DNA of 64,000 nt from Paenibacillus sp. PL91 (GCF_012935325.2 NZ_JABBYG020000016.1:80313-144312); one strand, 5' to 3'. Positions 25,884 through 35,855 are shown, numbered from the stretch's first letter. Numbers and translations: made by a program. Notes: generated by a model not told the origin, from the letters alone.

Positions 25884-26789
25884 ATGAATGATTACCTTGC
25901 GGGATTAACTACAGAGGCTGTGAATCCAGACACATTAATGATTGATGAATGTACGACGGAGCAAATGGTCCAGTTAATGAATCAACAAGATGCTCTGGTC
26001 TCCGCAGCCATAGCTGCGGAAATTCCGCAGATTGCAAAGGCGGTAGATGTTCTACACCATAGGTTGTCTAATGGTGGAAGAATGTTTTATATAGGAGCTG
26101 GCACATCAGGAAGATTAGGTGTTTTGGATGCTTCAGAATGTCCTCCTACCTTTGGCACAGATCCTTCCTTAGTACAGGGTTATATCGCTGGTGGTGATAT
26201 TGCTTTGCGTAGCGCGGTTGAAGGCTGTGAAGACGATGTTGATGAAGGGATCGCATTAATCGAAAGCATCGGTGTAACAAACAAAGATGTACTTATTGGG
26301 ATTTCGGCAAGCGGCAGTGCAAACTATGTTATTGCAGCTTTAACGAAAGCAAAGGAGCATGGAGCAGCCACTATCGGTGTTTGTAACAACAAAGGCTCAA
26401 AGTTTGAACCAATTGTAGATGTTTGTATTTCACCCGTTGTAGGGCCGGAGGTCATTAGCGGCTCGACTCGATTAAAGGCAGGAACTGCTCAAAAGCTGGT
26501 GCTTAATATGCTGACAACATGCACAATGGTCAAGTTAGGGAAAACGTATAATAACTTAATGGTTGATCTAAAGGCAAGTAATTTTAAGCTAGTAGATCGC
26601 TCAGTCCGTATTATTATGAATACGACTGGTGTAGACACATCAACCGCCGCAGAAACACTTGAAAAAGCATCTATGAATTGTAAGTTGGCAATAATGATGA
26701 TTAAAACGGGGTTAGATGCAAAGGAAGCAGAACAAGCACTTAACGCGAATGGAGGACGCTTGAAACAAGCAATCTCGTCATTGGCTTAG
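25884..26789 (+). CDS. murQ: N-acetylmuramic acid 6-phosphate etherase
   Basis: A 301-residue MurQ, which cleaves the lactyl ether of MurNAc-6-phosphate to give GlcNAc-6-phosphate and D-lactate during cell-wall recycling. The SIS domain carries MFYIGAGTSGRLGVLDASE, the PPTFG motif, VLIGISASGSANYV, and the late NLMVDLKASN signature. AAGGAGG ends at 25877, directly against the in-frame ATG 25878, so ATG 25884 is the better start. It is the first gene of a long recycling operon. Confidence 0.96.
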   Translation: MNDYLAGLTTEAVNPDTLMIDECTTEQMVQLMNQQDALVSAAIAAEIPQIAKAVDVLHHRLSNGGRMFYIGAGTSGRLGVLDASECPPTFGTDPSLVQGYIAGGDIALRSAVEGCEDDVDEGIALIESIGVTNKDVLIGISASGSANYVIAALTKAKEHGAATIGVCNNKGSKFEPIVDVCISPVVGPEVISGSTRLKAGTAQKLVLNMLTTCTMVKLGKTYNNLMVDLKASNFKLVDRSVRIIMNTTGVDTSTAAETLEKASMNCKLAIMMIKTGLDAKEAEQALNANGGRLKQAISSLA

Positions 26790-26848
26790 GTGGAAAAGAA
26801 ATGGAATAACTAGATTGATGCTTTTAAAAATTGAGGAGGCTACTATCG

Positions 26849-28303
26849 ATGAAAAAAAGATCACGTGTATTAACTCTATTTTTGTCAGTAATCATGATGT
26901 TATCACTATTATCCGCTTGTGGAGGAAACGGAAATAACAATCCAGATTCTACGAATTCCGGAAAAACAGGCAGCAGCAACAGTGGCTCTGAGCCCAAAAA
27001 AGATACGATTACTGCATTATTACCTCCAGTATCGGCTAACTACCAAGCACGTTTTGCCGATATGGAAAAAGAATTTAATGAATTGTATCCACACCTAACT
27101 TTGAAAATCGAACCAGCGAGCTGGGAAGATATGACACAAAAACTTGATACTCAAGTAAATGCGGGTTCTCCTCCAGATGTCGCTTGGGTTGGTTCTGCAG
27201 GAATCTCTAAATATGCAGCACTAAACGTTCTAATTGACCTTAATGCTGCACTTTCAGATGAAGTTAAAGCAGATTATGATGAAGTTGCAATGAAATACTT
27301 CCAATTGGGCGATTCTCAATATGGCCTGCCTGCGTACTTGGCCATTCATTCTATCGGTGGTAACAAACAGTTCTTAGAGAAAGCTGGTATCGACTGGAAA
27401 AATGTTCAACAAAACGGTTGGACATATGAACAATTCCGCGATGCAATTCGTAAAGGTGTTGTTAAAAACGATAAAGGCGAAACAACGCAATACGGTTTCG
27501 TTTTCGCAACATCTGGTGTTACATCTAAGGACTATCTAGGTATTATGGCTAAATCGGCTGGTTTGCCAGACTACTTTGATGAAAACCTTAAGTTCTCTTA
27601 CACAAGCAAAAACTTCTTAGGTCTACTTGAAAGTATCCGTCAAATGATCGATGATGGCTCAATGCCTAAAGAACTAAGCTCTATCGATGCAGGTAAGCGT
27701 TGGAACATGTTCTTAACTGGTCAAACCATGATCACCGGTAAAGGTCTAGCGAGCTTTGAAAACTCTGCTCGTCTAAACAATGAAAAAATTAAAGCAAATG
27801 ATGGTTCTGCAGTAGCGGATTCAATCGAAGCTGAATACATTGCGCTTCCTGTTCCTACATTTAACAGTGCTGATTACATTCCTACAGCTGTTGTTGATGG
27901 TTACATTGGGCTTCGTGGCAAAAAAGATCCTACTGAAGAGCATGTTAAAAATATTGGTTTAGCCATTAATTTCCTATCTTCCGGATCAATTGCGGCTAAC
28001 TACAGTAATGAGCTGTTCTTAACACCAATTACAGAATCTGCACGTAATGCTGCAGTGCTTGAAGAATATCCTCGTAATGAAGATAACGTTAAAGCAGACC
28101 AAATCATGATGTCTAAAGCTGTTCCAGCTCGTACAGATATCCCAACTGATCTAGCTGCTGAAGCCATTAAAATTGAAACGGAAGTCATCATTCCTAAACT
28201 ACAAGCATTACTTGCAAACGAGATTACTCCACAAAAAATGTATGATGCAGTTAAAGAAGCAGCAATTAAATCCTTCGGTGAAGATGGTATTGTAGTTGAC
28301 TAG
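26849..28303 (+). CDS. Sugar ABC transporter substrate-binding lipoprotein
   Basis: A 484-residue family 1 solute-binding protein. It has a Lys/Arg-rich start, a hydrophobic segment and a lipobox LLSACG, followed by a Gly/Ser/Asn-rich linker. Typical pieces are NELYPHLTLKIEP and GSPPDVAWVGSAGI. GAGGAGG precedes ATG 26849. Position inside a MurQ/NagZ/AnmK operon indicates that it binds a peptidoglycan-derived sugar or muropeptide. Codon use here is more biased than in the rest of the operon, as is common for highly expressed binding proteins. A stable hairpin follows. Confidence 0.9.
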   Translation: MKKRSRVLTLFLSVIMMLSLLSACGGNGNNNPDSTNSGKTGSSNSGSEPKKDTITALLPPVSANYQARFADMEKEFNELYPHLTLKIEPASWEDMTQKLDTQVNAGSPPDVAWVGSAGISKYAALNVLIDLNAALSDEVKADYDEVAMKYFQLGDSQYGLPAYLAIHSIGGNKQFLEKAGIDWKNVQQNGWTYEQFRDAIRKGVVKNDKGETTQYGFVFATSGVTSKDYLGIMAKSAGLPDYFDENLKFSYTSKNFLGLLESIRQMIDDGSMPKELSSIDAGKRWNMFLTGQTMITGKGLASFENSARLNNEKIKANDGSAVADSIEAEYIALPVPTFNSADYIPTAVVDGYIGLRGKKDPTEEHVKNIGLAINFLSSGSIAANYSNELFLTPITESARNAAVLEEYPRNEDNVKADQIMMSKAVPARTDIPTDLAAEAIKIETEVIIPKLQALLANEITPQKMYDAVKEAAIKSFGEDGIVVD

Positions 28304-28323
28304 TCTGTCATAAATGAGCATGT

Positions 28324-28356
28324 GAAAGCTGTACGTAGCTAGAACGTACAGCTTTC
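28324..28356 (+). terminator. Intra-operon hairpin after the binding-protein gene
   Basis: GAAAGCTGTACGT (28324-28336) and ACGTACAGCTTTC (28344-28356) form a perfect 13-base stem with a seven-base loop; the T tail is weak. It probably limits read-through or protects the upstream mRNA, so the binding protein is made in excess of the permeases. Confidence 0.65.
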
Positions 28357-28409
28357 CTTCTAAATTTAGTCTAGTGCTTGTACTTTTTTAAGAAGAGAGG
28401 TGCGACCCA

Positions 28410-29312
28410 ATGAATCAAACGTTGACAAAAAGAAAAAAATTGAAACTCGAAAGTGACACAGGTTGGGGATACGCGTTTATCGCAGTAGCACTTATTGCGT
28501 TTTCTTTATTTACCGCATATCCAGTAATTAATGCTTTTATTATCAGCTTACAAGAATATCGTCCATTAGGGTCCACTTATGTCGGCCTGGAAAACTTCGT
28601 TAACTCATTTTCAGATGAACTTTTCTGGAAAGCATTGAGAAACACATTAGTGTATACGCTACTAACTGTTCCATTTAATATTTTTCTATCATTCTTAATT
28701 GCAATTTTGATTATACCTTTCAAGAAAAGAACACAAACAATCTTTAAAGCAATATATTACTTGCCAGCTGTAGCATCAGGTGTAGCGCTTGCTGTTGTAT
28801 GGCTGTGGATTTTCGATCCGTTAAAATCAGGTATTGCCAATCAGGTTGTAGGATTTTTTGGAATTACGAATCAAAACTGGCTTGGTTCCAGTGCAACTGC
28901 CATGTTTTCACTTGTATTAATGTCGTGGCTATCAAGTCATGGTACAGCCATAATTATCTATCTAGCTGCATTACTCGGTATTGATAACAGCTATTATGAA
29001 GCAGCTGAAATTGACGGCGCGACTTTCTTGCAAAAGCTTTGGTTTATCGTCGTTCCTTTCCTTAAGCCAACAACGCTATTCCTACTTGTTACAGGTGTCA
29101 TTGGTTCCTTCCAAGTATTCCAAAACGCTTATCTTATGACAGGCGGTGGACCAGACCATGCAACAACAATGGTAGGATTGTTAATATTTAACAATGCGTT
29201 CACATATTTTGAGTTTGGTGAGGCAGCAGCACAATCATTACTTCTAGCAGCGATTATCGCATTTATTTCATATCTTCAATTTAAGTTTTTGGGTAAAGAT
29301 ATAGAATACTAG
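28410..29312 (+). CDS. Sugar ABC transporter permease (MalF/UgpA-like)
   Basis: A 300-residue inner-membrane permease with six membrane helices and the EAA loop that contacts the ATPase (YYEAAEIDGATFLQKLWFI, about residues 196-214). It is the first of a permease pair with the next gene. No ATPase is encoded in the locus, so a shared MsmX-type ATPase must drive it, as known for many Bacillus sugar importers. Confidence 0.93.
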   Translation: MNQTLTKRKKLKLESDTGWGYAFIAVALIAFSLFTAYPVINAFIISLQEYRPLGSTYVGLENFVNSFSDELFWKALRNTLVYTLLTVPFNIFLSFLIAILIIPFKKRTQTIFKAIYYLPAVASGVALAVVWLWIFDPLKSGIANQVVGFFGITNQNWLGSSATAMFSLVLMSWLSSHGTAIIIYLAALLGIDNSYYEAAEIDGATFLQKLWFIVVPFLKPTTLFLLVTGVIGSFQVFQNAYLMTGGGPDHATTMVGLLIFNNAFTYFEFGEAAAQSLLLAAIIAFISYLQFKFLGKDIEY

Positions 29313-29329
29313 GAAAGGGGCAGGATACT

Positions 29330-30190
29330 ATGGGTTTGTTCAACAATAACATAAGAAGCAAAGGGTATCTGTTCGTCCGTAATGGTCTAATCATTACGTT
29401 CCTTATCCTATTTGCCGCAGCTACCATTTTCCCGATTTACTTTATGATCATTTCCTCGTTCGGTGATCCGGTAGAAGCCGGTGCAATGAGCTATTCTATC
29501 ATCCCGTCGAAGATTTCATTTGAATCATATAAATTCTTCTTTAATTTCAGCCCACATTCATGGGATTGGTTAATGAACTCATTTATTGTGGCAGCGTGTA
29601 TTACGGTATCTAACGTATTCTTTGCTACACTTGCAGGATATGCTTTTGCAAAAATGAGATTTAAAGGGAAAAACATTTTGTTCGCTATTTTGCTAGGATC
29701 TATGATGATACCTGGTCAAGTAACACAGGTTCCACTATATATATTGATCGTAAATATTTTTGAATTACAAAATACGTATACAGCGTTGATTATGCCAAGC
29801 ATAGTAACGGTGTATAACATTTTCTTGGTTAAGCAGTTCATGTCTTCCATTCCAGTTGAAATTATTGAGGCTGCTAAAATCGAAGGTTGTTCTCAACCTA
29901 AAATCTACTGGCATATCATTATGCCTCTATCCAAAACAGTGATGGCCGTACTAGCTATCCTAACGTTCATGGCAGCATGGAATGACTTCTTCTGGCCATT
30001 CCTAGTAACGAATACAATGGATATGCAAACGATTCAGGTTGGCTTGAAAAACTTCCGCTTTGCGAATACTACTTACTTTGCACCAATGATGGCAGGTGCA
30101 ACCATTTCTGCAGTTCCAATGTTTATTTTGTTCTTCAGTTTACAAAAATACTTCCTTGAAGGGGTAACGGTTGGAGCGGTGAAAGGTTAA
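29330..30190 (+). CDS. Sugar ABC transporter permease (MalG/UgpE-like)
   Basis: A 286-residue permease with six membrane helices and the EAA motif IIEAAKIEGCSQPKIYWHII near residue 182, ending in the typical GVTVGAVKG. It partners the preceding permease. The stop codon overlaps the anmK start by one base (TAATG), so import and sugar phosphorylation are translationally linked. Confidence 0.93.
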   Translation: MGLFNNNIRSKGYLFVRNGLIITFLILFAAATIFPIYFMIISSFGDPVEAGAMSYSIIPSKISFESYKFFFNFSPHSWDWLMNSFIVAACITVSNVFFATLAGYAFAKMRFKGKNILFAILLGSMMIPGQVTQVPLYILIVNIFELQNTYTALIMPSIVTVYNIFLVKQFMSSIPVEIIEAAKIEGCSQPKIYWHIIMPLSKTVMAVLAILTFMAAWNDFFWPFLVTNTMDMQTIQVGLKNFRFANTTYFAPMMAGATISAVPMFILFFSLQKYFLEGVTVGAVKG

Positions 30191-31410
30191 TGGACAAACA
30201 ATCAAAAGTCGAAGTAACATACTTGGTTGGCTTGATGTCTGGTACATCAGTAGATGGTATTGATGCAGCGGTAATTAAACTTTCTCCAATGCCGGAAAAA
30301 GAGCATGGAGTAGAGATTGAATTACTGGCTTTTGAGAACACTCCTTTTCCGATGCAAGTTAGAAACGCAATATTTGAGCTTTTTGATCTGGCTAACGCTA
30401 CGATTGATAAGGTTGGCACATTGAATATGTGGCTTGGTGAATTATACGCCCAAGCCACATTATCCGTTATAGGGAAATGTGGACTTGCGCCATCACAAAT
30501 ATTTGCAGTAGGATCACATGGTCAAACGATCTATCATGCACCGGAAGAGAATATTATGGACGGATATAACCTGCATTGTACGGTTCAAATTGGCGATGGT
30601 GCAGTTATCGCGAATCGCACAGGAATTCCTTGCGTATCAGACCTTCGAGTCGCTGACATGGCAATGGGCGGACAAGGAGCGCCGTTAGTACCATTTACTG
30701 AATATTTATTGTTTAACAATCCAGAGAAAACACTTCTGCTGCAAAACATTGGAGGAATAGGAAATGTGACTGTTCTTCCTGCAAATGCCTCGCCGGAACA
30801 GGTATTTGCTTTTGATACTGGTCCTGGAAATATGATTATCGATGGGCTTGTATCGCAATTATATGCGCCAATGACGATGGATGTTGGCGGTGGAATTGCT
30901 GCGAGCGGTCAAGTGATTGATGAGCTTTTGAAATGGATGCAGCAAGATGAATATTATACGATGCCTTTGCCGAAATCGACAGGCAGAGAACGATTTGGTA
31001 AACAATACGTTGCACTAATTAATGAATTGATGGAGGCTAATAACTGGAAAGCTGAAGACGTTATTGCAACAGCTACACACTTAACAGCATGGAGCATCGT
31101 CGATAGCTATGAACGTTATATTGCGCCACAGTATCAAGCTCAGCAATTGTTAATTGGTGGCGGTGGTAGCTATAACAAAACGTTATTGCTTGATTTGCAG
31201 CAATTATTTGCACCCTATAAGGTGCAGGTGCTGACGCAGGAGGATATCGGAGGCAATAGTGATGCTAAGGAAGCAATTGCTTTTGCTGTGCTAGCGTATT
31301 ATACGATGAAGCGCTTGCCAAACAATATTCCACCAGTAACTGGAGCTTCTCAGCCAGTAGTAATGGGCAAAATTTCTTGGCCCTATCTTGGACGTTCACA
31401 GGAGGTTTGA
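30190..31410 (+). CDS. anmK: Anhydro-N-acetylmuramic acid kinase
   Basis: A 406-residue AnmK. It opens and phosphorylates 1,6-anhydroMurNAc to MurNAc-6-phosphate, the MurQ substrate. The ATP-binding start LVGLMSGTSVDGIDAAVIKL, QIGDGAVIANRTGI, FDTGPGNMIIDGL and the late LLIGGGGSYN motif are characteristic. It follows the permease by a one-base overlap and is 1 base before the next gene. AnhydroMurNAc is produced by lytic transglycosylases, so the transporter may import such fragments. Confidence 0.95.
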   Translation: MDKQSKVEVTYLVGLMSGTSVDGIDAAVIKLSPMPEKEHGVEIELLAFENTPFPMQVRNAIFELFDLANATIDKVGTLNMWLGELYAQATLSVIGKCGLAPSQIFAVGSHGQTIYHAPEENIMDGYNLHCTVQIGDGAVIANRTGIPCVSDLRVADMAMGGQGAPLVPFTEYLLFNNPEKTLLLQNIGGIGNVTVLPANASPEQVFAFDTGPGNMIIDGLVSQLYAPMTMDVGGGIAASGQVIDELLKWMQQDEYYTMPLPKSTGRERFGKQYVALINELMEANNWKAEDVIATATHLTAWSIVDSYERYIAPQYQAQQLLIGGGGSYNKTLLLDLQQLFAPYKVQVLTQEDIGGNSDAKEAIAFAVLAYYTMKRLPNNIPPVTGASQPVVMGKISWPYLGRSQEV

Positions 31411-32382
31411 ATGATGCAAATCAGACCCTTTTCAATGGAAGATCTTTCTGCAGTTGTAGAGCTTTGGAATCGAGAGGCTACAAAATATGACTACAAATCA
31501 TTTGCAGAGCGAGAGTTTCAAGACACATTCATTGATCATCCTTATTTCGATGCTCAATGTATATGGGTAGGCTGTAATGAAAAAGGTATTGTTGGTTTTG
31601 CAGCTGGCTGTACTGGTGATGATCTCCCGCTTGGAGATGTGGCCGGCTATATTACGAGTGTTATTATTGATGCCGATGTCGCTTTTCTAGAACTTTACGA
31701 TGCTTTTCTATTAGGTATAGAAAAAAGATTCCAACAACTTGGGAAAAGCCAAGCGGAAGTATTGTTTTTTAACCCCATTAAGCTGAAATGGAATATTCCA
31801 AGTGCGCCGCAGCATGAGCACAATAATGCCCCAGGCATCAGTAAGGACCAGCCATTATACGACGCTTTAATCGCTAGAGGATACGTGGATCGAGCGACGC
31901 AATGCGGCATGTACTTAAGACTCGGAAACTTTACTGTTCCTGAAGATATGATAAGCAAAGAAGATAAAGCAAATCGTAAAGGCTATCATGTTACTCCTTA
32001 TGCCCCTGCTTTGCATAATGGGCTTGAAGCAACGCTTGCTGCCCTGCAAAATCCGCAGTGGGAAAAGGATGTTGTATCGTGTGTGAAGGATGGCGCACCT
32101 CTCGTAGTAGCTGTGAATGGGAACGAGGTTGTTGGCTTTGCAGGTCCGATTATTTCACAATCCAATGGTCGAGCATTTTTTTGCGGTATCGGTGTTCACC
32201 CAGAGCATGAGGGTCATGGTCTCGGCAGTGTATTATTTTTCCGAATGGTCGAAGCTTTTCAAAATGCGGGCTGTCAATATATTTCTTTATTCACTGGCAG
32301 TAATAATCCGGCTCTTCGAATCTATCAAAAAGCAGGATTTAATATTGAAAAACAATTTTCTATATTGCGGAGGGAACTATAA
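31411..32382 (+). CDS. GNAT acetyltransferase with two GNAT-like halves
   Basis: A 323-residue protein. The C-terminal half (about 165-323) is a clear GNAT domain, with VHPEHEGHGLGSVLFFRMVEA binding acetyl-CoA and ALRIYQKAGF near the end. The N-terminal half also looks GNAT-like (MQIRPFSMEDLSAVVELWN) but lacks the pyrophosphate-loop pattern. GGAGG lies before the ATG. Its place between anmK and a PIG-L-like gene suggests it acts on amino sugars or muropeptide products, perhaps re-acetylating glucosamine, but the substrate is unknown. Confidence 0.8.
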   Translation: MMQIRPFSMEDLSAVVELWNREATKYDYKSFAEREFQDTFIDHPYFDAQCIWVGCNEKGIVGFAAGCTGDDLPLGDVAGYITSVIIDADVAFLELYDAFLLGIEKRFQQLGKSQAEVLFFNPIKLKWNIPSAPQHEHNNAPGISKDQPLYDALIARGYVDRATQCGMYLRLGNFTVPEDMISKEDKANRKGYHVTPYAPALHNGLEATLAALQNPQWEKDVVSCVKDGAPLVVAVNGNEVVGFAGPIISQSNGRAFFCGIGVHPEHEGHGLGSVLFFRMVEAFQNAGCQYISLFTGSNNPALRIYQKAGFNIEKQFSILRREL

Positions 32383-32384
32383 AG

Positions 32385-33089
32385 ATGAGCGAAAAATTAA
32401 CCGTATTAGCAATTGGAGCGCATGTTGGTGATGTGGAACTAGCATCCGGTGGTGTACTGGCTAGTCATAGTTTAAAGGGAGACCGCATTGTGACACTAGC
32501 ATTAACTGCAGGTGAAAGAGGTGTGCCAGCAGGACAGGATATGGAGGAATACCGTCAGCAAAAAGTGAAAGAGGCGGAAGTATTTGCTGATAGGCTTGGC
32601 GGTGAAGCCATTGTATTTGATTATTGTGACGGGGAGCTGCCTGACAATCAACAAGTTCGTATGGAGGTTTGTGATGTTATTCGTCGCGTGAAGCCAAACA
32701 TTATTATTACACATTGGAAAAACAGTATGCATAAGGATCATGCGCTAACGCATCATATCGTTAACGATGCTCGTTTTTTCGCAAGCCTGTCATCCTTTGA
32801 ACGGGATCTTCCTGCTCACTTTGCAGCAAGACTATATTATTCCGAAAACTGGGAAGATGCTGTTGATTATGTCCCTTACCTATACGTGGATTTCGATCAA
32901 GCGGCATATGATCTATGGATTGATGCTTTAAGCAAACATTGGTTTGTGACGAATAGCAAATCTTTCAAATATATGGATTACTATAAAGCATTAGCAGTTA
33001 TTCGCGGCTGTGAAGCAAGAAAAACATATGCAGAAGCCTTTATGGTGCCTGCTGAAACGATGAAGGTTAGACAATCTAGTCTTTGGTAA
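32385..33089 (+). CDS. PIG-L (LmbE-like) family protein with altered active site
   Basis: A 234-residue protein of the PIG-L/LmbE N-acetylglucosamine deacetylase family. The first motif, normally AHPDDxE, is here AHVGDVE (residues 12-18): the zinc-binding His13, Asp16 are kept, but the Asp that acts as the general base in MshB is Gly15. The later zinc motif HKDHALTHHI (near residue 116) is intact. It lies 2 bases after the GNAT gene. It may deacetylate an amino sugar by a changed mechanism or do another reaction; a subgroup of Paenibacillus proteins seems to share this form. Confidence 0.8.
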   Translation: MSEKLTVLAIGAHVGDVELASGGVLASHSLKGDRIVTLALTAGERGVPAGQDMEEYRQQKVKEAEVFADRLGGEAIVFDYCDGELPDNQQVRMEVCDVIRRVKPNIIITHWKNSMHKDHALTHHIVNDARFFASLSSFERDLPAHFAARLYYSENWEDAVDYVPYLYVDFDQAAYDLWIDALSKHWFVTNSKSFKYMDYYKALAVIRGCEARKTYAEAFMVPAETMKVRQSSLW

Positions 33090-33120
33090 CAGCAAGAGAT
33101 CAGCTAGGAGGCAACTTTAA

Positions 33121-34263
33121 ATGGTGTTAAATGGAATCGATTCTATTACGAAGTATCGTCATTTGTTTGAGGGTAAGCGCGTAGGGTTAATTACGACACC
33201 GACAGGGCTTACAAAAGATTTTGAATCAACGATTACAATTTTACATGAAAACTTTAATCTTACTGCGATGTTTTCACCTGAGCATGGTGTTCGCGGAGAT
33301 TTGGATGCAGGGGCACTAGTAGAGACGTATATGGATCCTTTTACGAATGTTCCGGTCTATAGCTTATACCGTAAAGACTCCAAGCGTTTAACAAAGGAAA
33401 TGCTGGATGAAGTAGATATCGTTGTGTACGATATTCAAGATGTTGGTGTACGGTATTACACATTTATTTATACGATGCTGTATGCACTTGAAGATTGTGC
33501 TAAGGCAGGCGTGGAATTTGTTGTTCTTGATCGTGTGAATCCGCTTAACGGGGTAGACGTGGAAGGGAATATTTTAAAGCCTAACTTCAAATCATTTGTT
33601 GGAAATTACGAGCTAGCTGTTCGATACGGCCTAACAGCAGGTGAAGTAGCAATGATGGCAAATGATCAAATGAATTGGAATGCATCGCTTCATGTCGTTC
33701 GTTTGGAAGGCTGGGAACGGAGCATGTCCTTCCCGGATACAGAATTAACTTGGGTTCATCCTTCACTTGGGATGCCGCGATATGAAACAGCGTTATTATA
33801 TACAGGTACATGCTTATTTGAGGGTACAAACTGCTCCGAAGGACGCGGTACATCGTTCCCATTTGAAATGATTGGCGCTCCCTTCATTCAAGCGCAGCAA
33901 TTGGCAGATGAGATGAACGCCAAACGAATTCCAGGTGTGCATTTCCGTCCTGTTCATTTCAAGCCGGCGACATCTAAGCATACTGGCGAGCTATGTGGCG
34001 GGGTACAAATATATATTACGGACTTCCAAATGATGAAGCCCTTAGAGGTTGGCGTAACCTTATTATTCACGATAAGAGATTTGTATGAGCCATTTTCATT
34101 CCTGCCTCCTGTGAAAGAGGGCTCACGCCCATTTATCGATTTGCTGGGCGGAGACAGCATGTATCGTACGGAAAATATTCAAGCAAAGCAGCTGCTTGAA
34201 CAGTTTGCAGAGGAAAGCAAGCAATTTGCAGAAATGAAACAGCAATATCATTTATATCGCTAG
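33121..34263 (+). CDS. namZ: DUF1343 exo-beta-N-acetylmuramidase, NamZ-like
   Basis: A 380-residue DUF1343 protein, the family of B. subtilis NamZ (YbbC), which removes MurNAc from the non-reducing end of peptidoglycan chains. The motifs MFSPEHGVRGDLDAG, DIQDVGVRYYTFIYTM and FEGTNCSEGRGTSFPFEMIG are typical. AGGAGG precedes the ATG. Unlike the secreted B. subtilis enzyme, this one starts directly with VLNGIDSITK and has no signal peptide, so it should work in the cytoplasm on imported MurNAc-GlcNAc saccharides. The next gene, nagZ, starts at its stop codon. Confidence 0.9.
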   Translation: MVLNGIDSITKYRHLFEGKRVGLITTPTGLTKDFESTITILHENFNLTAMFSPEHGVRGDLDAGALVETYMDPFTNVPVYSLYRKDSKRLTKEMLDEVDIVVYDIQDVGVRYYTFIYTMLYALEDCAKAGVEFVVLDRVNPLNGVDVEGNILKPNFKSFVGNYELAVRYGLTAGEVAMMANDQMNWNASLHVVRLEGWERSMSFPDTELTWVHPSLGMPRYETALLYTGTCLFEGTNCSEGRGTSFPFEMIGAPFIQAQQLADEMNAKRIPGVHFRPVHFKPATSKHTGELCGGVQIYITDFQMMKPLEVGVTLLFTIRDLYEPFSFLPPVKEGSRPFIDLLGGDSMYRTENIQAKQLLEQFAEESKQFAEMKQQYHLYR

Positions 34264-34280
34264 TGGATGGTGAGCAATGG

Positions 34281-35843
34281 ATGAAAACAATAGAACAAAT
34301 GAGCTTGCGCGAAAAGATCGGGCAAATGTTCGTAACAGGCTTCCCAACAACTGAGATATCTCCTGAGCTGAAGGAAGTAATCGAGCAGTATAAAGTTGGA
34401 AATATTATTTTATTTTCACATAATATCGAAAATAAATATCAATTAGGTGGGCTTGTAACTGAGTTGCAGCAATGGTTCACGACACATACAGGCATCCCAG
34501 GCTTTATTACGATTGACCAAGAGGGCGGTCGAGTTACTCGAATGCCTAAGGACGCGACAAATGTTGCTGGAGCAATGGCCATTGCTTCTTCAGGACGACC
34601 TGAAAATGCGTATGCAGCAGGTAGAATGACTGCCAGAGAATTGAAAGCATTAGGTATTAATTTCAATCTTGCGCCAGTGATGGACATTAACAATAATGCC
34701 TTGAATCCCGTTATCAACGTTCGCTCTTATGGGGATTCTGCCCGGAAGGTATCACAGTACGGGATCCAAATGATGAAGGGATTGCAGGATGGAGGCGTAA
34801 TGTCCTCGCTTAAGCATTTTCCAGGTCATGGCGATACAAATGTCGATTCACATATTGGCTTGCCTACGATTGATAAAACGCTTGAGGAATTAGAGCAGCT
34901 TGAACTGCTGCCGTTTAAGGCTGCAATCGAGCAAGGCGCTCAGGCCATTATGAGCGCACATATTTTATTCCCGCAAATCGAAAAGTCCGGCGTGCCGGGA
35001 ACGATGTCTTATACGATTATTACAGAGATATTAAAAGAGAAATTAGGATATAAAGGTTTAGTTGTATCGGATTGTTTGGAAATGGATGCGATTAAACGCT
35101 ATTATGGTACTGCAAAAGGAGCGTTAGGAGCCGTTAAAGCAGGTATTGATTTGGTATTCATTAGTCATACGCCTAAAACGGTTAAAGAAGCGATTCATTT
35201 GATAGAAGAAGCTGTAGCAATCGGTGATTTGGATGAAGCGGTTATTGATACAGCTGTTGCAAAAATTTTAGCTTATAAAGCCCAATATGCGGCTATTGAG
35301 GAGCTGGATTACGAGATAGTTGGCTGCGATGTGCATCGCCGTGCGAATGATCTGATGCGTACGGAAACGATCTGCCGCATTAAAGGTGAGATTGAGCCCA
35401 TTCAAACAGGTGATGAGCAGGTATTATTTATGGGCTCCTATTCCTATCGCACCGATCTTGCATCCAGCAGCGTGAATCAAGATCTTAGCTTCCCGCAATA
35501 TATGGGTGAGCATTTTCATGCAGCGTATGAGATTATCGACATTGATCCGAGCGAGGAGCAAGTTAACGCTGCGCTGCAAAAGGTTGAAGGCTGCAAGCAT
35601 GTTGTAATCGGCTTGTTCAATGCGCGTGAAAACAAAGGTCAGCTTGCGCTTGTACAGAAGCTGTTGGCAGCAGACTGTAAAGTAACGGCAATTACATTAG
35701 GCAGACCCTATGATTTAACATTAATCGAAGGTGAGTTCTGCGGAATTGCAGCATTTGAGTATACATTAGATGCATTCAAATCACTCATTCCAATCCTAAA
35801 TGGTGAGCTTACACCAACTGCCAACATTACGATTCAGCTTTAG
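34281..35843 (+). CDS. nagZ: Beta-N-acetylhexosaminidase NagZ (GH3)
   Basis: A GH3 beta-N-acetylglucosaminidase of about 520 residues. The NagZ motif KHFPGHGDTNVDSH carries the His of the acid/base His-Asp dyad, and VVSDCLEMDAI carries the nucleophile Asp. A second alpha/beta domain follows (from about residue 360). It lacks a signal peptide, whereas B. subtilis NagZ is exported, so it probably cleaves GlcNAc-MurNAc pieces in the cytoplasm. ATG 34281 is preferred to GTG 34263, which overlaps the namZ stop, because GGTGAG is well spaced before it. Confidence 0.93.
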   Translation: MKTIEQMSLREKIGQMFVTGFPTTEISPELKEVIEQYKVGNIILFSHNIENKYQLGGLVTELQQWFTTHTGIPGFITIDQEGGRVTRMPKDATNVAGAMAIASSGRPENAYAAGRMTARELKALGINFNLAPVMDINNNALNPVINVRSYGDSARKVSQYGIQMMKGLQDGGVMSSLKHFPGHGDTNVDSHIGLPTIDKTLEELEQLELLPFKAAIEQGAQAIMSAHILFPQIEKSGVPGTMSYTIITEILKEKLGYKGLVVSDCLEMDAIKRYYGTAKGALGAVKAGIDLVFISHTPKTVKEAIHLIEEAVAIGDLDEAVIDTAVAKILAYKAQYAAIEELDYEIVGCDVHRRANDLMRTETICRIKGEIEPIQTGDEQVLFMGSYSYRTDLASSSVNQDLSFPQYMGEHFHAAYEIIDIDPSEEQVNAALQKVEGCKHVVIGLFNARENKGQLALVQKLLAADCKVTAITLGRPYDLTLIEGEFCGIAAFEYTLDAFKSLIPILNGELTPTANITIQL

Positions 35844-35855
35844 GGGGACATGAGT

